Positions 1 to 7,430 of a stretch of DNA of 64,000 nt are shown piece after piece. This DNA comes from Rhodocyclales bacterium (GTDB lineage: Bacteria; Pseudomonadota; Gammaproteobacteria; Burkholderiales; Rhodocyclaceae). The notes below the pieces were generated by a model. The model was given only the letters and a program-made list of their open reading frames with translations. It was not told the origin of the DNA and did no database searches. Each line of letters opens with the position of its first letter. Position 1 is the stretch's first letter. The translations under genes and the position numbers were made by a program. Location: assembly GCA_028292485.1 (NCBI GenBank), contig JAQGMG010000001.1:1-64000 (forward strand). Direction: 5' to 3'.

Positions 1-159
1 ATGGCCGCTATCGGAGCGGCCATGCGCAAGCTCGCTCATCTTTGCTTTGGCGTCGTGCATTCCGGCAAGCCCTATAGCCCCACTTTCGCTATAAAAAAAT
101 CTTGAGCTTGGAGACGGTATCTACGCCTTACCCGTATTCCTACGGATTGAGCGCACTCG
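1..159. other. Non-coding start of window with a perfect 9-bp inverted repeat
   Basis: Positions 1-23 form a perfect inverted repeat, ATGGCCGCT and AGCGGCCAT, around a 5-nt loop. No T-run follows, so it is not an obvious terminator; it may be an operator or part of a feature cut by the window edge. A TATAAA box at 90-95 could be a -10 element for the kinase gene downstream, but I see no convincing -35. No gene is supported here. Confidence 0.4.
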
Positions 160-1731
160 ATGCGACAGGTACAGTGGCTCGTCATGAAACCTCTCGAATC
201 TTTCCTCGCCAATCCGCTGCGTCGCGGCTGGCCCATGCTGCTTGCCTGGCTGTTGTGCTGCCTGGCGGCGGCTGTATGGCTGATCAATGAAGAGTCGAAA
301 ACCACGCGTGAAGACTTCGAGACGCAATCGCGCATCCTGCATCGCTTATTGACGCAGCGTGCCGAGCAGCATGAGGCCTTGTTCGCGGCGCTGATTGCGC
401 TGGAGCGCTCATTGCCACAGATGTCCCCAGAACTGTCGAACAAGACCTTGCAGTCTTTCGTGGCTTCGGTGATCGCGTCCTATCCGCAAGTGACTGGCGT
501 TCAACACCATGTACTCGATGCTTCGACGCAGAAGTGGAATACGCCCGAAGCCGTGTCATCTCCCGAGCAGTTTTCTGCGGCGCTGGGGCTTGCCTTGCGT
601 GATGGGCAAGCCGTGATGCCGGACGCGCAAGGCTTCATCCTGCTGCGCAAGAGCAATGCACACTCGGTGTGGTCATTGCATGTGCGCGCGGATCGTTTGC
701 TGAACGCGGATGAGCAGCCGCTGCCAGGCATCACGCTGAACCTTGCCCCGGACGCCGGCCCATCGCTATGGCGTGTTGCTGCGAAACACCAGGTCTGGCC
801 GTCGCTTGAGCCGCTGCATTTCGAAAAGCATCTCGCGGTGCGCAGTCAGCCCTTCCTGATGACAACGGAGCAGGCGCGGCTGCCCGAGCAATTACCGTGG
901 TCGCAATTCATGGCTCGCGTGCTTGCTCTTATGGGGTTCTGGGGGGCGGCGGTCTTTGCGCTTACCCAGTATCGCCAGCGCGTACTTGCTCAACGCCAGC
1001 TTGAGCTGGCACATGCTTCGCGTATCAATTCGATGGGCGAGGTGGCAGCAGGGATGGCACACGAGCTGAATCAACCTCTCGCTGCAGTGCTCTCCAATGT
1101 GCAGGCTGCCGTGCGCTGGTTGCAGGATGACCCGCCAGAAGTAAACGATGCTCGCGAAGCCGCTACCGCCGCGGCGAAGCAGGCGAAGCGCGCAGGGGAA
1201 ATCCTGCAGCGCTTGCGCAGTTTCATCTCGCCGCAGGCGGGTGTGCGCGAGGCCGTCGATCTCAACGAGGTCGTGACGAGTGCGTTGTCGCTGGTCGGCG
1301 AGTCGCTGCAGCGGCGCGATGTAAGTATTAGCAGCAGGCTAGCCGACGCCTTGCCCGCCGTCCTGGGAGAGCGTGTCGCGTTCGAGCAGGTGATGGTGAA
1401 TCTCCTGCTTAACGCCGCAGACGCCATGGAAGCGAACGGCACGACGAAGAGGCAGATCCATATCGAAACCTCCTGCGTGGCAGAGCGTTTGCAGCTGACG
1501 GTGCGCGACAGTGGTCCGGGGCTGACGGCAGAGGTGAAGACACGCCTGTTCGAGCCTTTCTTCACGACAAAACCGAATGGCATGGGAATGGGGCTGGGCC
1601 TGTCGATCTGTGAGCACATCGTGCAGCAGGCAGGCGGCGATCTCAGTGCAGACAACGCGGACGGCGGCGGTGCCATCTTCCGCATGAACCTGCCTGTTGC
1701 GACAAAGACCGCTAAAGCGAAAAACGCGTAA
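160..1731 (+). CDS. Membrane-bound sensor histidine kinase
   Basis: This is the sensor of a two-component system. A first membrane helix lies near residues 24-42, followed by a periplasmic region of about 200 residues and a second helix near 245-266. The cytoplasmic kinase has an H-box with the phospho-acceptor in AHELNQP (His301), an N-box (NLLLNAADAME) and G-boxes (DSGPGL, GMGLGLS). The layout resembles the DctB/TtrS/FixL group of NtrB-like kinases. The periplasmic domain is not recognised, so the signal is unknown. The start is uncertain: ATG160 or ATG184 (MKPLESF), neither with a strong ribosome-binding site. The partner regulator begins 10 nt after the stop. Confidence 0.88.
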   Translation: MRQVQWLVMKPLESFLANPLRRGWPMLLAWLLCCLAAAVWLINEESKTTREDFETQSRILHRLLTQRAEQHEALFAALIALERSLPQMSPELSNKTLQSFVASVIASYPQVTGVQHHVLDASTQKWNTPEAVSSPEQFSAALGLALRDGQAVMPDAQGFILLRKSNAHSVWSLHVRADRLLNADEQPLPGITLNLAPDAGPSLWRVAAKHQVWPSLEPLHFEKHLAVRSQPFLMTTEQARLPEQLPWSQFMARVLALMGFWGAAVFALTQYRQRVLAQRQLELAHASRINSMGEVAAGMAHELNQPLAAVLSNVQAAVRWLQDDPPEVNDAREAATAAAKQAKRAGEILQRLRSFISPQAGVREAVDLNEVVTSALSLVGESLQRRDVSISSRLADALPAVLGERVAFEQVMVNLLLNAADAMEANGTTKRQIHIETSCVAERLQLTVRDSGPGLTAEVKTRLFEPFFTTKPNGMGMGLGLSICEHIVQQAGGDLSADNADGGGAIFRMNLPVATKTAKAKNA

Positions 1732-1741
1732 AGGAGTCGAC

Positions 1742-2362
1742 ATGAATGCCCAGTCACCCATCGTGCATATCCTCGACGACGACGCGGGCGTGCGCGACGG
1801 GCTGGTCATGCTCTTGCGCTCAGTCGGCCTGCGTGCCGAAGCATTCGCCAGCAGCGAAGAATTCTTGAGCGGTCGCGATGCCGACGCAATCGGCTGCCTG
1901 ATTCTCGACATACGCATGCCCGGTGAATCCGGCTTGCAATTGCTGGAGCGGCTGCCTGAGGCGGGCGTCGACTTGCCGGTCGTGATGCTCACCGGCCACG
2001 GCGACATGGCCGCTTGCCGACGTGCGTTTCGCAGCGGCGCCATCGAGTTCCTGACCAAACCGGTCGATGAGGATGCCTTGATCGAGGCCGTGCAGGCGGC
2101 AATACGCAGCCACATCGCCAGCCGCGAACGCACGGCGGTCACGCGCGACGCACAGGCCTTGCTGGCCAAGCTCACCGATCGTGAGCGCGAAGTGTTGGCG
2201 CAGATCGTGGACGGCCTGTCGAACAAGCAGATCGCCCGCGTGCTTGATCTCTCGCCACGTACCGTGGAAACGCATCGCGCGAATCTCTTTGAAAAGCTCG
2301 GCGTGGATTCGCTCGCGCAGCTTGTGCGGCTTTATCTCGCTGGCATTTCAGAGAAACACTAG
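1742..2362 (+). CDS. FixJ/TtrR-type two-component response regulator
   Basis: A 206-residue regulator with an N-terminal receiver domain (acidic pocket LDDD at 11-14, phospho-acceptor Asp56 in LILDIRMPG) and a C-terminal LuxR-type helix-turn-helix (LTDREREVLA through SPRTVETHRANL). It should bind DNA when phosphorylated by the adjacent kinase. The start is set by the ATG at 1742 with AAAGGAG 7 nt upstream; a longer frame from 1697 would overlap the kinase gene and lacks such a site. The only nearby candidate target is the secreted GlcG-like gene 440 nt downstream, which is inference from position. Confidence 0.92.
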   Translation: MNAQSPIVHILDDDAGVRDGLVMLLRSVGLRAEAFASSEEFLSGRDADAIGCLILDIRMPGESGLQLLERLPEAGVDLPVVMLTGHGDMAACRRAFRSGAIEFLTKPVDEDALIEAVQAAIRSHIASRERTAVTRDAQALLAKLTDREREVLAQIVDGLSNKQIARVLDLSPRTVETHRANLFEKLGVDSLAQLVRLYLAGISEKH

Positions 2363-2802
2363 AAGACCTACACGTTGCCGAAATCCGTTGCCAGCCTGGA
2401 TCTGAAAACGGGCTTTTGCCCACTGCTTTCCGTAATAAATCTACCGACTTGTGCAGAGCTTTATGAAACAGAAAAGCTCACACCTCGTCATTCCCGCGAA
2501 AGCGGGAATCCACTTTGTGCCACGGACGCGCATCACGTAGAAGTAGATTCCCGCTTTCGCGGGAATGACGGATTTGGGGTGAGTTGCGTCATGGCAGGCA
2601 TGACGAACGTTTCAGAGGGAGGGGAGCTCCTCCTTGCTCGAGGGCCGTGAGTCGGCCATCCGTGACGTTAAACGCTCTGCGTATTTCTACTGACCCCACT
2701 CCGCAACCGTGCGAATAGTTTGCACACGATCAAATCCTTAATCTGCACACATCGGTTCAACGCGAAGTTCGACCGAATTCCAACCGCAAAAGGAGATTGA
2801 TC
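2363..2802. other. Intergenic region with one inverted-repeat element
   Basis: This gap holds the repeat at 2486-2570 and the leader of the GlcG-like gene with its AGGAG site at 2791-2795. The short open frame at 2375-2650 is largely repeat sequence and is not a credible gene. Nothing else was recognised. Confidence 0.5.
2486..2570. repeat. dRS3-like inverted-repeat element, copy 1
   Basis: The ends are near-perfect inverted copies (CGTCATTCCCGCG and CGCGGGAATGACG). Each arm contains a smaller hairpin of the form ATTCCC-N8-GGGAAT, the pattern of Neisseria dRS3/REP-like repeats. Related copies lie at 7922-7992 and 34506-34585. Confidence 0.85.
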
Positions 2803-3306
2803 ATGAGCAAAGCATTTACCAGATCTGCCATCGCAATTCTGTCCGCCATCGCCGCTTTCACCAGCGTCGCAGCCAATGCCCAGGTCCGCACCGAGAAGAA
2901 CATCTCGCTACCGCTGGCATCGGAAATAGCGGCAAGCGCCGTCGCCGCATGCACCGACAAGGGCTACAACGTCACCGCTACCGTTGTTGATCGCGCAGGC
3001 ACCGTTCGCGCTGTATTGCGTGCCGACAACGCCGGCCCACATACCATCGACGCAAGCCGGGCCAAAGCCTTCACTGCTGCTTCTGCAAAGAACTCCACAT
3101 CGGCAATTCTGGAAAGCGTGCAGAAGACGCCTGCCGCACAATTCCTGCCGATGATCCCGGGCTATCTCATCGTCGCCGGTGGTGTGCCGATCAAGAGCGG
3201 CAATGAAGTGATTGGCGCAGTGGGTGTGGGTGGCGCTCCGGGCGGTCACCTGGACGAGCAGTGCGCTGCTGTAGCGCTCGACAAGGTCAAGGACAAGCTG
3301 ATCTGA
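2803..3306 (+). CDS. Secreted GlcG/HbpS-family (DUF336) protein
   Basis: A 167-residue protein of the GlcG/HbpS family, small periplasmic or extracellular proteins, some of which bind haem or act as accessory sensors. Residues 1-22 form a signal peptide (hydrophobic core then AANA, cleavage before QVRT). The mature part shows family features such as VVDRAG, RAKAFTAAS, IPGYLIVAGGVPI and GAVGVGGAPG. ATG2803 is chosen because AGGAG lies 7 nt upstream; a TTG at 2797 is too close to that site. A strong terminator follows at 3325. It sits downstream of a two-component pair, but a functional link is only a guess. Confidence 0.85.
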   Translation: MSKAFTRSAIAILSAIAAFTSVAANAQVRTEKNISLPLASEIAASAVAACTDKGYNVTATVVDRAGTVRAVLRADNAGPHTIDASRAKAFTAASAKNSTSAILESVQKTPAAQFLPMIPGYLIVAGGVPIKSGNEVIGAVGVGGAPGGHLDEQCAAVALDKVKDKLI

Positions 3307-3324
3307 ATGGCATGAACGACAAAC

Positions 3325-3352
3325 AAAAGGCCACGCATCGCGTGGCCTTTTT
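3325..3352 (+). terminator. Intrinsic terminator after the GlcG-like gene
   Basis: Stem AAAAGGCCACGC / GCGTGGCCTTTT with a 3-nt loop and a T-run. The A-rich left flank could also terminate minus-strand transcription from the decarboxylase gene. The same GGCCACGC core recurs in the hairpins at 7276, 8757 and (as GCCACGC) 9702. Confidence 0.85.
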
Positions 3353-3366
3353 GTTTGAAAAATAAG

Positions 3367-3436
3367 GTAGGGCGGAGTGCAACTCCGCCGTTTCTTTCTG
3401 CGCGGACGGGATGGCGGAGTTTGCACTCCGCCCTAC
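3367..3436. repeat. GTAGGG-type inverted-repeat element, copy 1
   Basis: A 70-bp element with perfect 16-bp terminal inverted repeats, GTAGGGCGGAGTGCAA and TTGCACTCCGCCCTAC. It lies between a terminator and the 3' end of the decarboxylase-family gene. Related elements at 8409-8487 and 12715-12835 share the GTAGGG(T/C)GG start and CC(A/G)CCCTAC end. Confidence 0.8.
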
Positions 3437-3481
3437 ATTGATACCAGGCAGCCGGCCGCACTGGCCAGCTTGCCTGCTCGG

Positions 3482-3994
3482 TCAGACAAGCTCGGCCTTG
3501 TCCAGACCGAAGGCCTTGTCGTGCGCGCCGGGCGTACTGCGGAAGGCCACGTTGAGGCGATTCCAGGCGTTGATGCCCATCACGCGGAAGGTCAGCGTCG
3601 ACAGTTCCTTTTCGCTGAATTGCTCGCGCAGCTCGGCATAGAGCTCGTCGGAGACGCCGGTCGGCGCGATCTGCGTCAGCGCTTCGGTCCACGCCAGCGC
3701 GGCGCGCTCCTTCGGCGTGAACAGCGGCGACTCGCGCCAGATCGCTACGTGGTACAGGCGCAGCTCGCGCTCGCCGTGCAGTTTCGCTTCCTTGACGTGC
3801 ATGTCGAGGCAGAAGGCGCAGCCGTTCAGCTGCGAAGCGCGGATGTCTACGAGGTGCGACAAGCCCTTGTCAATCTGACCGCTGCTGGCGATGGACATGC
3901 TGAAGTCCTGGAGCTTGCCGACCAGGTCGGGTGATTGCTGCATGAAGTTCAGGCGGGGTGAGGCATTGTGAGATTGTGCGTTGCGATTGCTCAT
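3482..3994 (-). CDS. Carboxymuconolactone decarboxylase (AhpD-like) family protein
   Basis: A 170-residue protein of the carboxymuconolactone decarboxylase/AhpD superfamily. The redox motif C59-A-F-C62 followed by LDMH66 matches AhpD-type peroxidase-reductase members, which reduce peroxides or act as disulfide carriers, better than classical ring-lactone decarboxylases. The start at 3994 is set by AGGAAAGAG about 6 nt upstream on the minus strand; the longer frame to 4084 would read through the promoter. An exact ECF41-type promoter lies at 4057-4083, so the gene is predicted to be switched on by the sigma factor encoded just upstream. ECF41 sigma genes are known to be linked to this family. 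Confidence 0.9.
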   Translation of the reverse strand: MSNRNAQSHNASPRLNFMQQSPDLVGKLQDFSMSIASSGQIDKGLSHLVDIRASQLNGCAFCLDMHVKEAKLHGERELRLYHVAIWRESPLFTPKERAALAWTEALTQIAPTGVSDELYAELREQFSEKELSTLTFRVMGINAWNRLNVAFRSTPGAHDKAFGLDKAELV

Positions 3995-4056
3995 GATCGT
4001 TCTCTTTCCTGTGGATGATGAAGGGGTCGATGCATCGTTTGTGATCACACCCTCAA

Positions 4057-4083
4057 GACGATCTGGCCACGTGTCGTGTGACA
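4057..4083 (-). promoter_or_regulatory. ECF41-type promoter for the decarboxylase-family gene
   Basis: Read on the minus strand this is TGTCACA, a 16-nt spacer, then CGTC. It equals the target consensus published for ECF41 sigma factors. It lies 63 nt upstream of the chosen start at 3994. A second exact copy precedes the sigma gene. Confidence 0.85.
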
Positions 4084-4117
4084 TCGCGACGGAAAATTCC
4101 TCGCACGATCCTTATCT

Positions 4118-5059
4118 TCATGTCATTTTGCCAATGACGCTGCTCTGACCAAGCGTCGCAAGCACACCTTGCAGCTTGTCGGGATTGCGTTGAATGTAGA
4201 GCGCACCGATGCGGCCCGGCTCGGTGGCCGAGGGCGCCAGCGCAGTGGTCTGCACCAGTTGGCCGGTCGTGTCATCGAAGACCAGCCAGCCGGGCAAGCC
4301 GTTGATGCGCGCCGGCTCCCAGCGCCAGGCAAGGCTGGTTGGCAGCTTCGCAAAACCGATGATGGCCTTGGCAATCGGGCCGTTACCATGCAAGGGACGC
4401 GATACCGCACTGACCTTGCCACCGCCGTCGGCCAGCATGACAGCGTCTTCAGCCAGCACCCGGGCCAGGGCATCCACGTCGAAATTGTGTACCGCTTCGC
4501 TGAAGGCACGGAACAGACGTTCGTGTTCCTCTTCCTCAACCTCGCGTCGTGCGTAGTCGGCCTTCACATTGTTGCGCGCACGGCTCGCCAACTGACGGCA
4601 CGCGGCCGGGCTGCGTTCCAGGCGTCGACCGATCTCATCGAAGTCCACGTCGAACACCTCATGCAGCAGGAAGGCCGCACGCTCAAGAGGTGACAAACGC
4701 TCCAGGGCAAGCAGGAACGCGATGGACACGTCCTGCGCAAACTCGGCCTGCACCGCCGGATCTGGCCACCAGCCAGCGTCCTCATCAAGCAGCGGCTCGG
4801 GTAGCCAGACACCGACATACTGCTCACGTCTCGCGGTGGCCGAGCCCAGTTTGTCCAGACACAGGTTGGTCACCAGACGCGACAGAAAAGCGCCTGAGTG
4901 CTGCACCGTGCTTTCGTCCACCTGCGCCCAACGCAGCCAAGCCTCCTGCACGATGTCCTCGGCCTCGGCGCGCGAGCCGAGCATGCGATAGGCCAGCGCG
5001 CGCAGGCTGCGTGCGTGCTCATGGTCGTAGCGCAGGGCGCGTTCGGCAGGTGTTTTCAT
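4118..5059 (-). CDS. sigJ: ECF41-group RNA polymerase sigma factor with SnoaL-like C-terminal domain
   Basis: A 313-residue extracytoplasmic-function sigma factor. Region 2 lies at about residues 10-75 (EDIVQEAWLRW) and region 4 at about 115-165 (LSPLERAAFLLHEVF). The linker carries WLPEP at 85-89. The C-terminal extension is a SnoaL/NTF2-like fold with DGGGK at 211-215 and NPDKL at 292-296. All three signatures define the ECF41 group, in which the extension replaces an anti-sigma factor. ATG5059 is preferred over the longer frame to 5266, which would cover its promoter and overlap the divergent gene; the ribosome-binding site is weak. Autoregulation is predicted from the element at 5105-5131. 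The symbol follows the SigJ family name and is tentative. Confidence 0.93.
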   Translation of the reverse strand: MKTPAERALRYDHEHARSLRALAYRMLGSRAEAEDIVQEAWLRWAQVDESTVQHSGAFLSRLVTNLCLDKLGSATARREQYVGVWLPEPLLDEDAGWWPDPAVQAEFAQDVSIAFLLALERLSPLERAAFLLHEVFDVDFDEIGRRLERSPAACRQLASRARNNVKADYARREVEEEEHERLFRAFSEAVHNFDVDALARVLAEDAVMLADGGGKVSAVSRPLHGNGPIAKAIIGFAKLPTSLAWRWEPARINGLPGWLVFDDTTGQLVQTTALAPSATEPGRIGALYIQRNPDKLQGVLATLGQSSVIGKMT

Positions 5060-5104
5060 GATTGAATCGGGACGTAGAATGAGTGAGATCACATAACTGT
5101 TGTA

Positions 5105-5131
5105 GACGGTGTAGGCCCATCCTTTGTGACA
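5105..5131 (-). promoter_or_regulatory. ECF41-type autoregulatory promoter
   Basis: On the minus strand this is TGTCACA, exactly 16 nt, then CGTC, identical in both boxes and spacing to the element at 4057-4083. It lies 46 nt upstream of the sigma-factor start and predicts a positive feedback loop. I did not find the same element in the orientation needed to drive the divergent glutathione S-transferase gene. Confidence 0.85.
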
Positions 5132-5265
5132 TCCGCTGCCCGACACTATGCTTGGCCTTGCCTGGATAGTGCAGCTTCTTGTCTTGTCGATGTAGCTACA
5201 AGATCGCATGAAATCCGTACAGCCCAATAGCTTGCCGGCCTCGCAGCCGATGACAGGAGCCCACA

Positions 5266-5907
5266 ATGACTATCACCATTACTGCCTTTGAACGGTCACC
5301 TGATGGCGGCAAAGGACTGGCGCGCGATACGCGCGTCCGCTGGGCGCTGGAAGAAGTGGGCCAGCCCTATGACGTTCGCCTTGTCTCGTTCCGTGCGATG
5401 AAGGAACCCGCGCATCTGGCGCTGCATCCTTTCGGCCAGATTCCCACCTATGAGGAAGGTGATCTTGTCCTGTTCGAAACAGGGGCGATCGTGTTTCACA
5501 TCGCCGGGCACCATGCGGGCCTGCTGCCGGACGATGCCGGTGCCCGGGCACGCGCGATCACATGGATGTTTGCTGCGCTCAACACCATGGAGTCGCCGAT
5601 CCTTGAATTCGGCAACGCCAGGATTCTGGAGGGTGACAAGCCCTGGAGTAAGGAGCGTCTGCCTCTCGTCGCGGATCGCGTCCGCAATCGACTGAGCCAA
5701 CTTTCTGCTCGCTTGGGTAGTGCCGACTGGCTCGATGGCGCATTCAGCGCGGGCGACCTGATGATGGTGTCCGTGCTGCTAAGGCTGAGGGCATCGGGCA
5801 TTCTGGACGAATATCTGAACCTCGCCGCCTATGTCGCACGTGGCGAAGCACGGCCCGCCTACAAACGGGCTTTCGCTGCTCAATTGGCGATCAACGCCGG
5901 CAAGTAA
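5266..5907 (+). CDS. Glutathione S-transferase family protein
   Basis: A 213-residue cytosolic glutathione S-transferase. The N-terminal thioredoxin-like half (about 1-85) has the glutathione-site pattern GQIPTYEEGDLVLFETGAI, where the Ile-Pro is the cis-proline loop and the Glu-Thr contacts the glutamyl part of glutathione. The C-terminal helical half (about 95-210) includes FSAGDLMMVSVLLRL, the usual capping region. The ATG at 5266 follows CAGGAG by 8 nt. It is transcribed away from the ECF41 sigma gene; together with the AhpD-like gene it suggests a detoxification or oxidative-stress theme. Substrate is unknown. Confidence 0.9.
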   Translation: MTITITAFERSPDGGKGLARDTRVRWALEEVGQPYDVRLVSFRAMKEPAHLALHPFGQIPTYEEGDLVLFETGAIVFHIAGHHAGLLPDDAGARARAITWMFAALNTMESPILEFGNARILEGDKPWSKERLPLVADRVRNRLSQLSARLGSADWLDGAFSAGDLMMVSVLLRLRASGILDEYLNLAAYVARGEARPAYKRAFAAQLAINAGK

Positions 5908-6406
5908 GTCGCCAGCCGAGTGGGTTCCGTCCTGAGCTCGATGCCGTCATTCGGGTGCGGAGGGGTTAGCGGGCATTTCGCAAAGCGAAAGCTCGCAAAA
6001 CCGGAATCCGAAGTACAACAAATTCATGTTGTGCATCGTCGCCAAGTGCGTTTGTTTTGGCGCGTTTGGGGTGGCGATGCTGCCGGGATGTGAGGTTCAT
6101 CACGCTCCATGCGTTCAAGTTTGCCGCATATATGCCAACAGGGGCTGATGAACTTCTTGGCTCTTGCCACGCAGTGTGTGGCTACTCATGTCGCGCAAAG
6201 CCTGTAAGGGCGCGCCTCGAAACATCAGGACACAAAAACTGTCCGCATCGAACTCGATGTAAATGTCGATTTTGTCGATCTTGTAGGAGTTTGTCCTATG
6301 TAAAACATGGCTTTCCTACACGTTCCGAACTTAATCGCGCTCACGTCTAATCTGTTCCACGCGGTCGGCAAGACTGCCCTCCAGGACAACAACAAAGGGG
6401 ATAGAC
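5908..6406. other. Intergenic region upstream of the PL7 gene
   Basis: About 500 nt with no supported gene; the 97-residue frame at 6057-6350 has no start signal or recognisable domain. An inverted repeat lies at 6282-6320. The region appears to be a long regulatory leader for the secreted PL7 protein. Confidence 0.4.
6282..6320. promoter_or_regulatory. Inverted repeat upstream of the PL7 gene, possible operator
   Basis: TGTAGGA at 6282-6288 pairs with TCCTACA at 6314-6320, and a nested TAGGA-GTTTG-TCCTA lies at 6284-6298. There is no T-run. Its place about 90 nt before the start suggests an operator or RNA leader element; this is inference. Confidence 0.4.
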
Positions 6407-7165
6407 ATGAGACACCAAGAGACAAATTTCAAGCGTTTCTCCAAGACAGCGTTGATTGCCGCCATTGCGCTGGCATCAGCTTCTGCCTTCGCCCTCAGCA
6501 CCACCGTGGCGCCCGGAAAGAATTTCAGCCTTAGCGGATATACCCTCCAGTTGCCGACAGGTTCTTCGGGGAATGTCGACACGAAGACGGGTGCCGAGCT
6601 TGCAGCCGGTTTCACCAAGTCGCCCTGGTTCTACACAGACACGGGTGACGGCTCGATGGTCATGGGCGATCCTTCAGTCGGCTGGACTACCTCCGGCTCA
6701 CTGCACCCACGCACCGAGCTTCGCGAAAATGCCAGCTGGGCCACCAGCGGCACAAATTTGCTGGATGCCACCGTGACGGTGACGAAGGTCCCGAGCAACA
6801 CGGCCATCGCCCAGATTTTCCAGGCTGCTCCGGCCCCCAGCAAGCCGCTCTGCGAGTTGCAATACACTTCCAGTGGCGTTGTTAAGCTCTTGCTTGAAAG
6901 CACCAATCAAGGTGGGAGCTCGACCACGACCACGATCGCCTCAGTGCCGGTGGGCACGAAGTTCACCTACCAGCTGAAACTGTCCGGCTCGACGATTACC
7001 GTGAAGGTCAACAGTACGACGAAGACCTTCACCATGGACTCGAGCTTCGTGGGGGAGAGTTTCTACTTCAAGGCGGGCAACTACGATCAATCCGCAGTCT
7101 CGGGCACGCCTAATACAACTGCCGCTACGATCGTTAAATTTGCTGTTCTGAAAATCACTCACTAA
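6407..7165 (+). CDS. Secreted polysaccharide lyase family 7 (alginate-lyase type) protein
   Basis: A 252-residue single-domain PL7 protein with a signal peptide (residues 1-29, cleavage after ASAFA). PL7 enzymes cut alginate by beta-elimination in a jelly-roll groove. Two of the three signature strands are present: RTELRE at about 103-108 and YFKAGNYDQ at about 220-228. The third, normally QIH or QVH and carrying the catalytic His, reads QIF at about 136-138. Either activity is lost or altered, or another residue substitutes. The start follows AAAGGGG by about 8 nt. The gene stands alone, ends at a terminator at 7191, and has no alginate transport or assimilation neighbours here. Confidence 0.85.
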   Translation: MRHQETNFKRFSKTALIAAIALASASAFALSTTVAPGKNFSLSGYTLQLPTGSSGNVDTKTGAELAAGFTKSPWFYTDTGDGSMVMGDPSVGWTTSGSLHPRTELRENASWATSGTNLLDATVTVTKVPSNTAIAQIFQAAPAPSKPLCELQYTSSGVVKLLLESTNQGGSSTTTTIASVPVGTKFTYQLKLSGSTITVKVNSTTKTFTMDSSFVGESFYFKAGNYDQSAVSGTPNTTAATIVKFAVLKITH

Positions 7166-7190
7166 TCAGAATCGGTGATTGTCTTGCCCC

Positions 7191-7223
7191 AAAAGCCCAT
7201 GCATGAAAATGCAGGGGCTTTTT
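7191..7223 (+). terminator. Terminator after the PL7 gene
   Basis: Stem AAAAGCCC / GGGCTTTT with an inner ATGCA/TGCAT stem, followed by a T-run, 25 nt after the PL7 stop codon. Confidence 0.8.
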
Positions 7224-7275
7224 GCAACTGCGAAATGAATTACTTCGTTGATACCGAGGAGCAGTGAAAGATAAC

Positions 7276-7304
7276 AACAAGGCCACGCAATGCGTGGCCT
7301 TGTT
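7276..7304. terminator. Terminator-like hairpin paired with a gcvP remnant
   Basis: A perfect 14-bp stem, AACAAGGCCACGCA / TGCGTGGCCTTGTT. It stands in the same relative position to the gcvP-like fragment at 7342-7430 as the terminator at 9702-9731 does to intact gcvP. Confidence 0.6.
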
Positions 7305-7341
7305 CGTTCAGGCGATGACCGGATCGGGCCGCGTAATCCTC

Positions 7342-7430
7342 CATTGGCACACAAGCGCAAAGGAGCGGTCACCACATGCGTCGTCGATACGATTGACACT
7401 CGGCCAGAACTTGTTCTCCGCGACCTATTC
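7342..7430 (-). pseudogene. Remnant of a gcvP 3' end
   Basis: Read on the minus strand the segment encodes [15 protein letters not shown], identical to 15 residues near the C-terminus of GcvP encoded at about 9804-9853. It then diverges, and a frameshift restores a PMEDYA ending like the gcvP terminus. The best 45-nt stretch has about five mismatches. It begins exactly at the stop codon of the MEKHLA gene and is followed by a hairpin, as intact gcvP is. I read it as a displaced or duplicated gene end in direct orientation about 2.4 kb from the functional one. Confidence 0.75.

Noticed and set aside
2486-2570. CRISPR-like spaced repeats
   Set aside because: The units are inverted, occur in single pairs and lack an array or cas genes.
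2375-2650. A 91-codon frame after the response regulator
   Set aside because: Much of it is the dRS3-like repeat.
6057-6350. A 97-codon frame upstream of the PL7 gene
   Set aside because: No ribosome-binding site or domain, and composition unlike coding DNA nearby.
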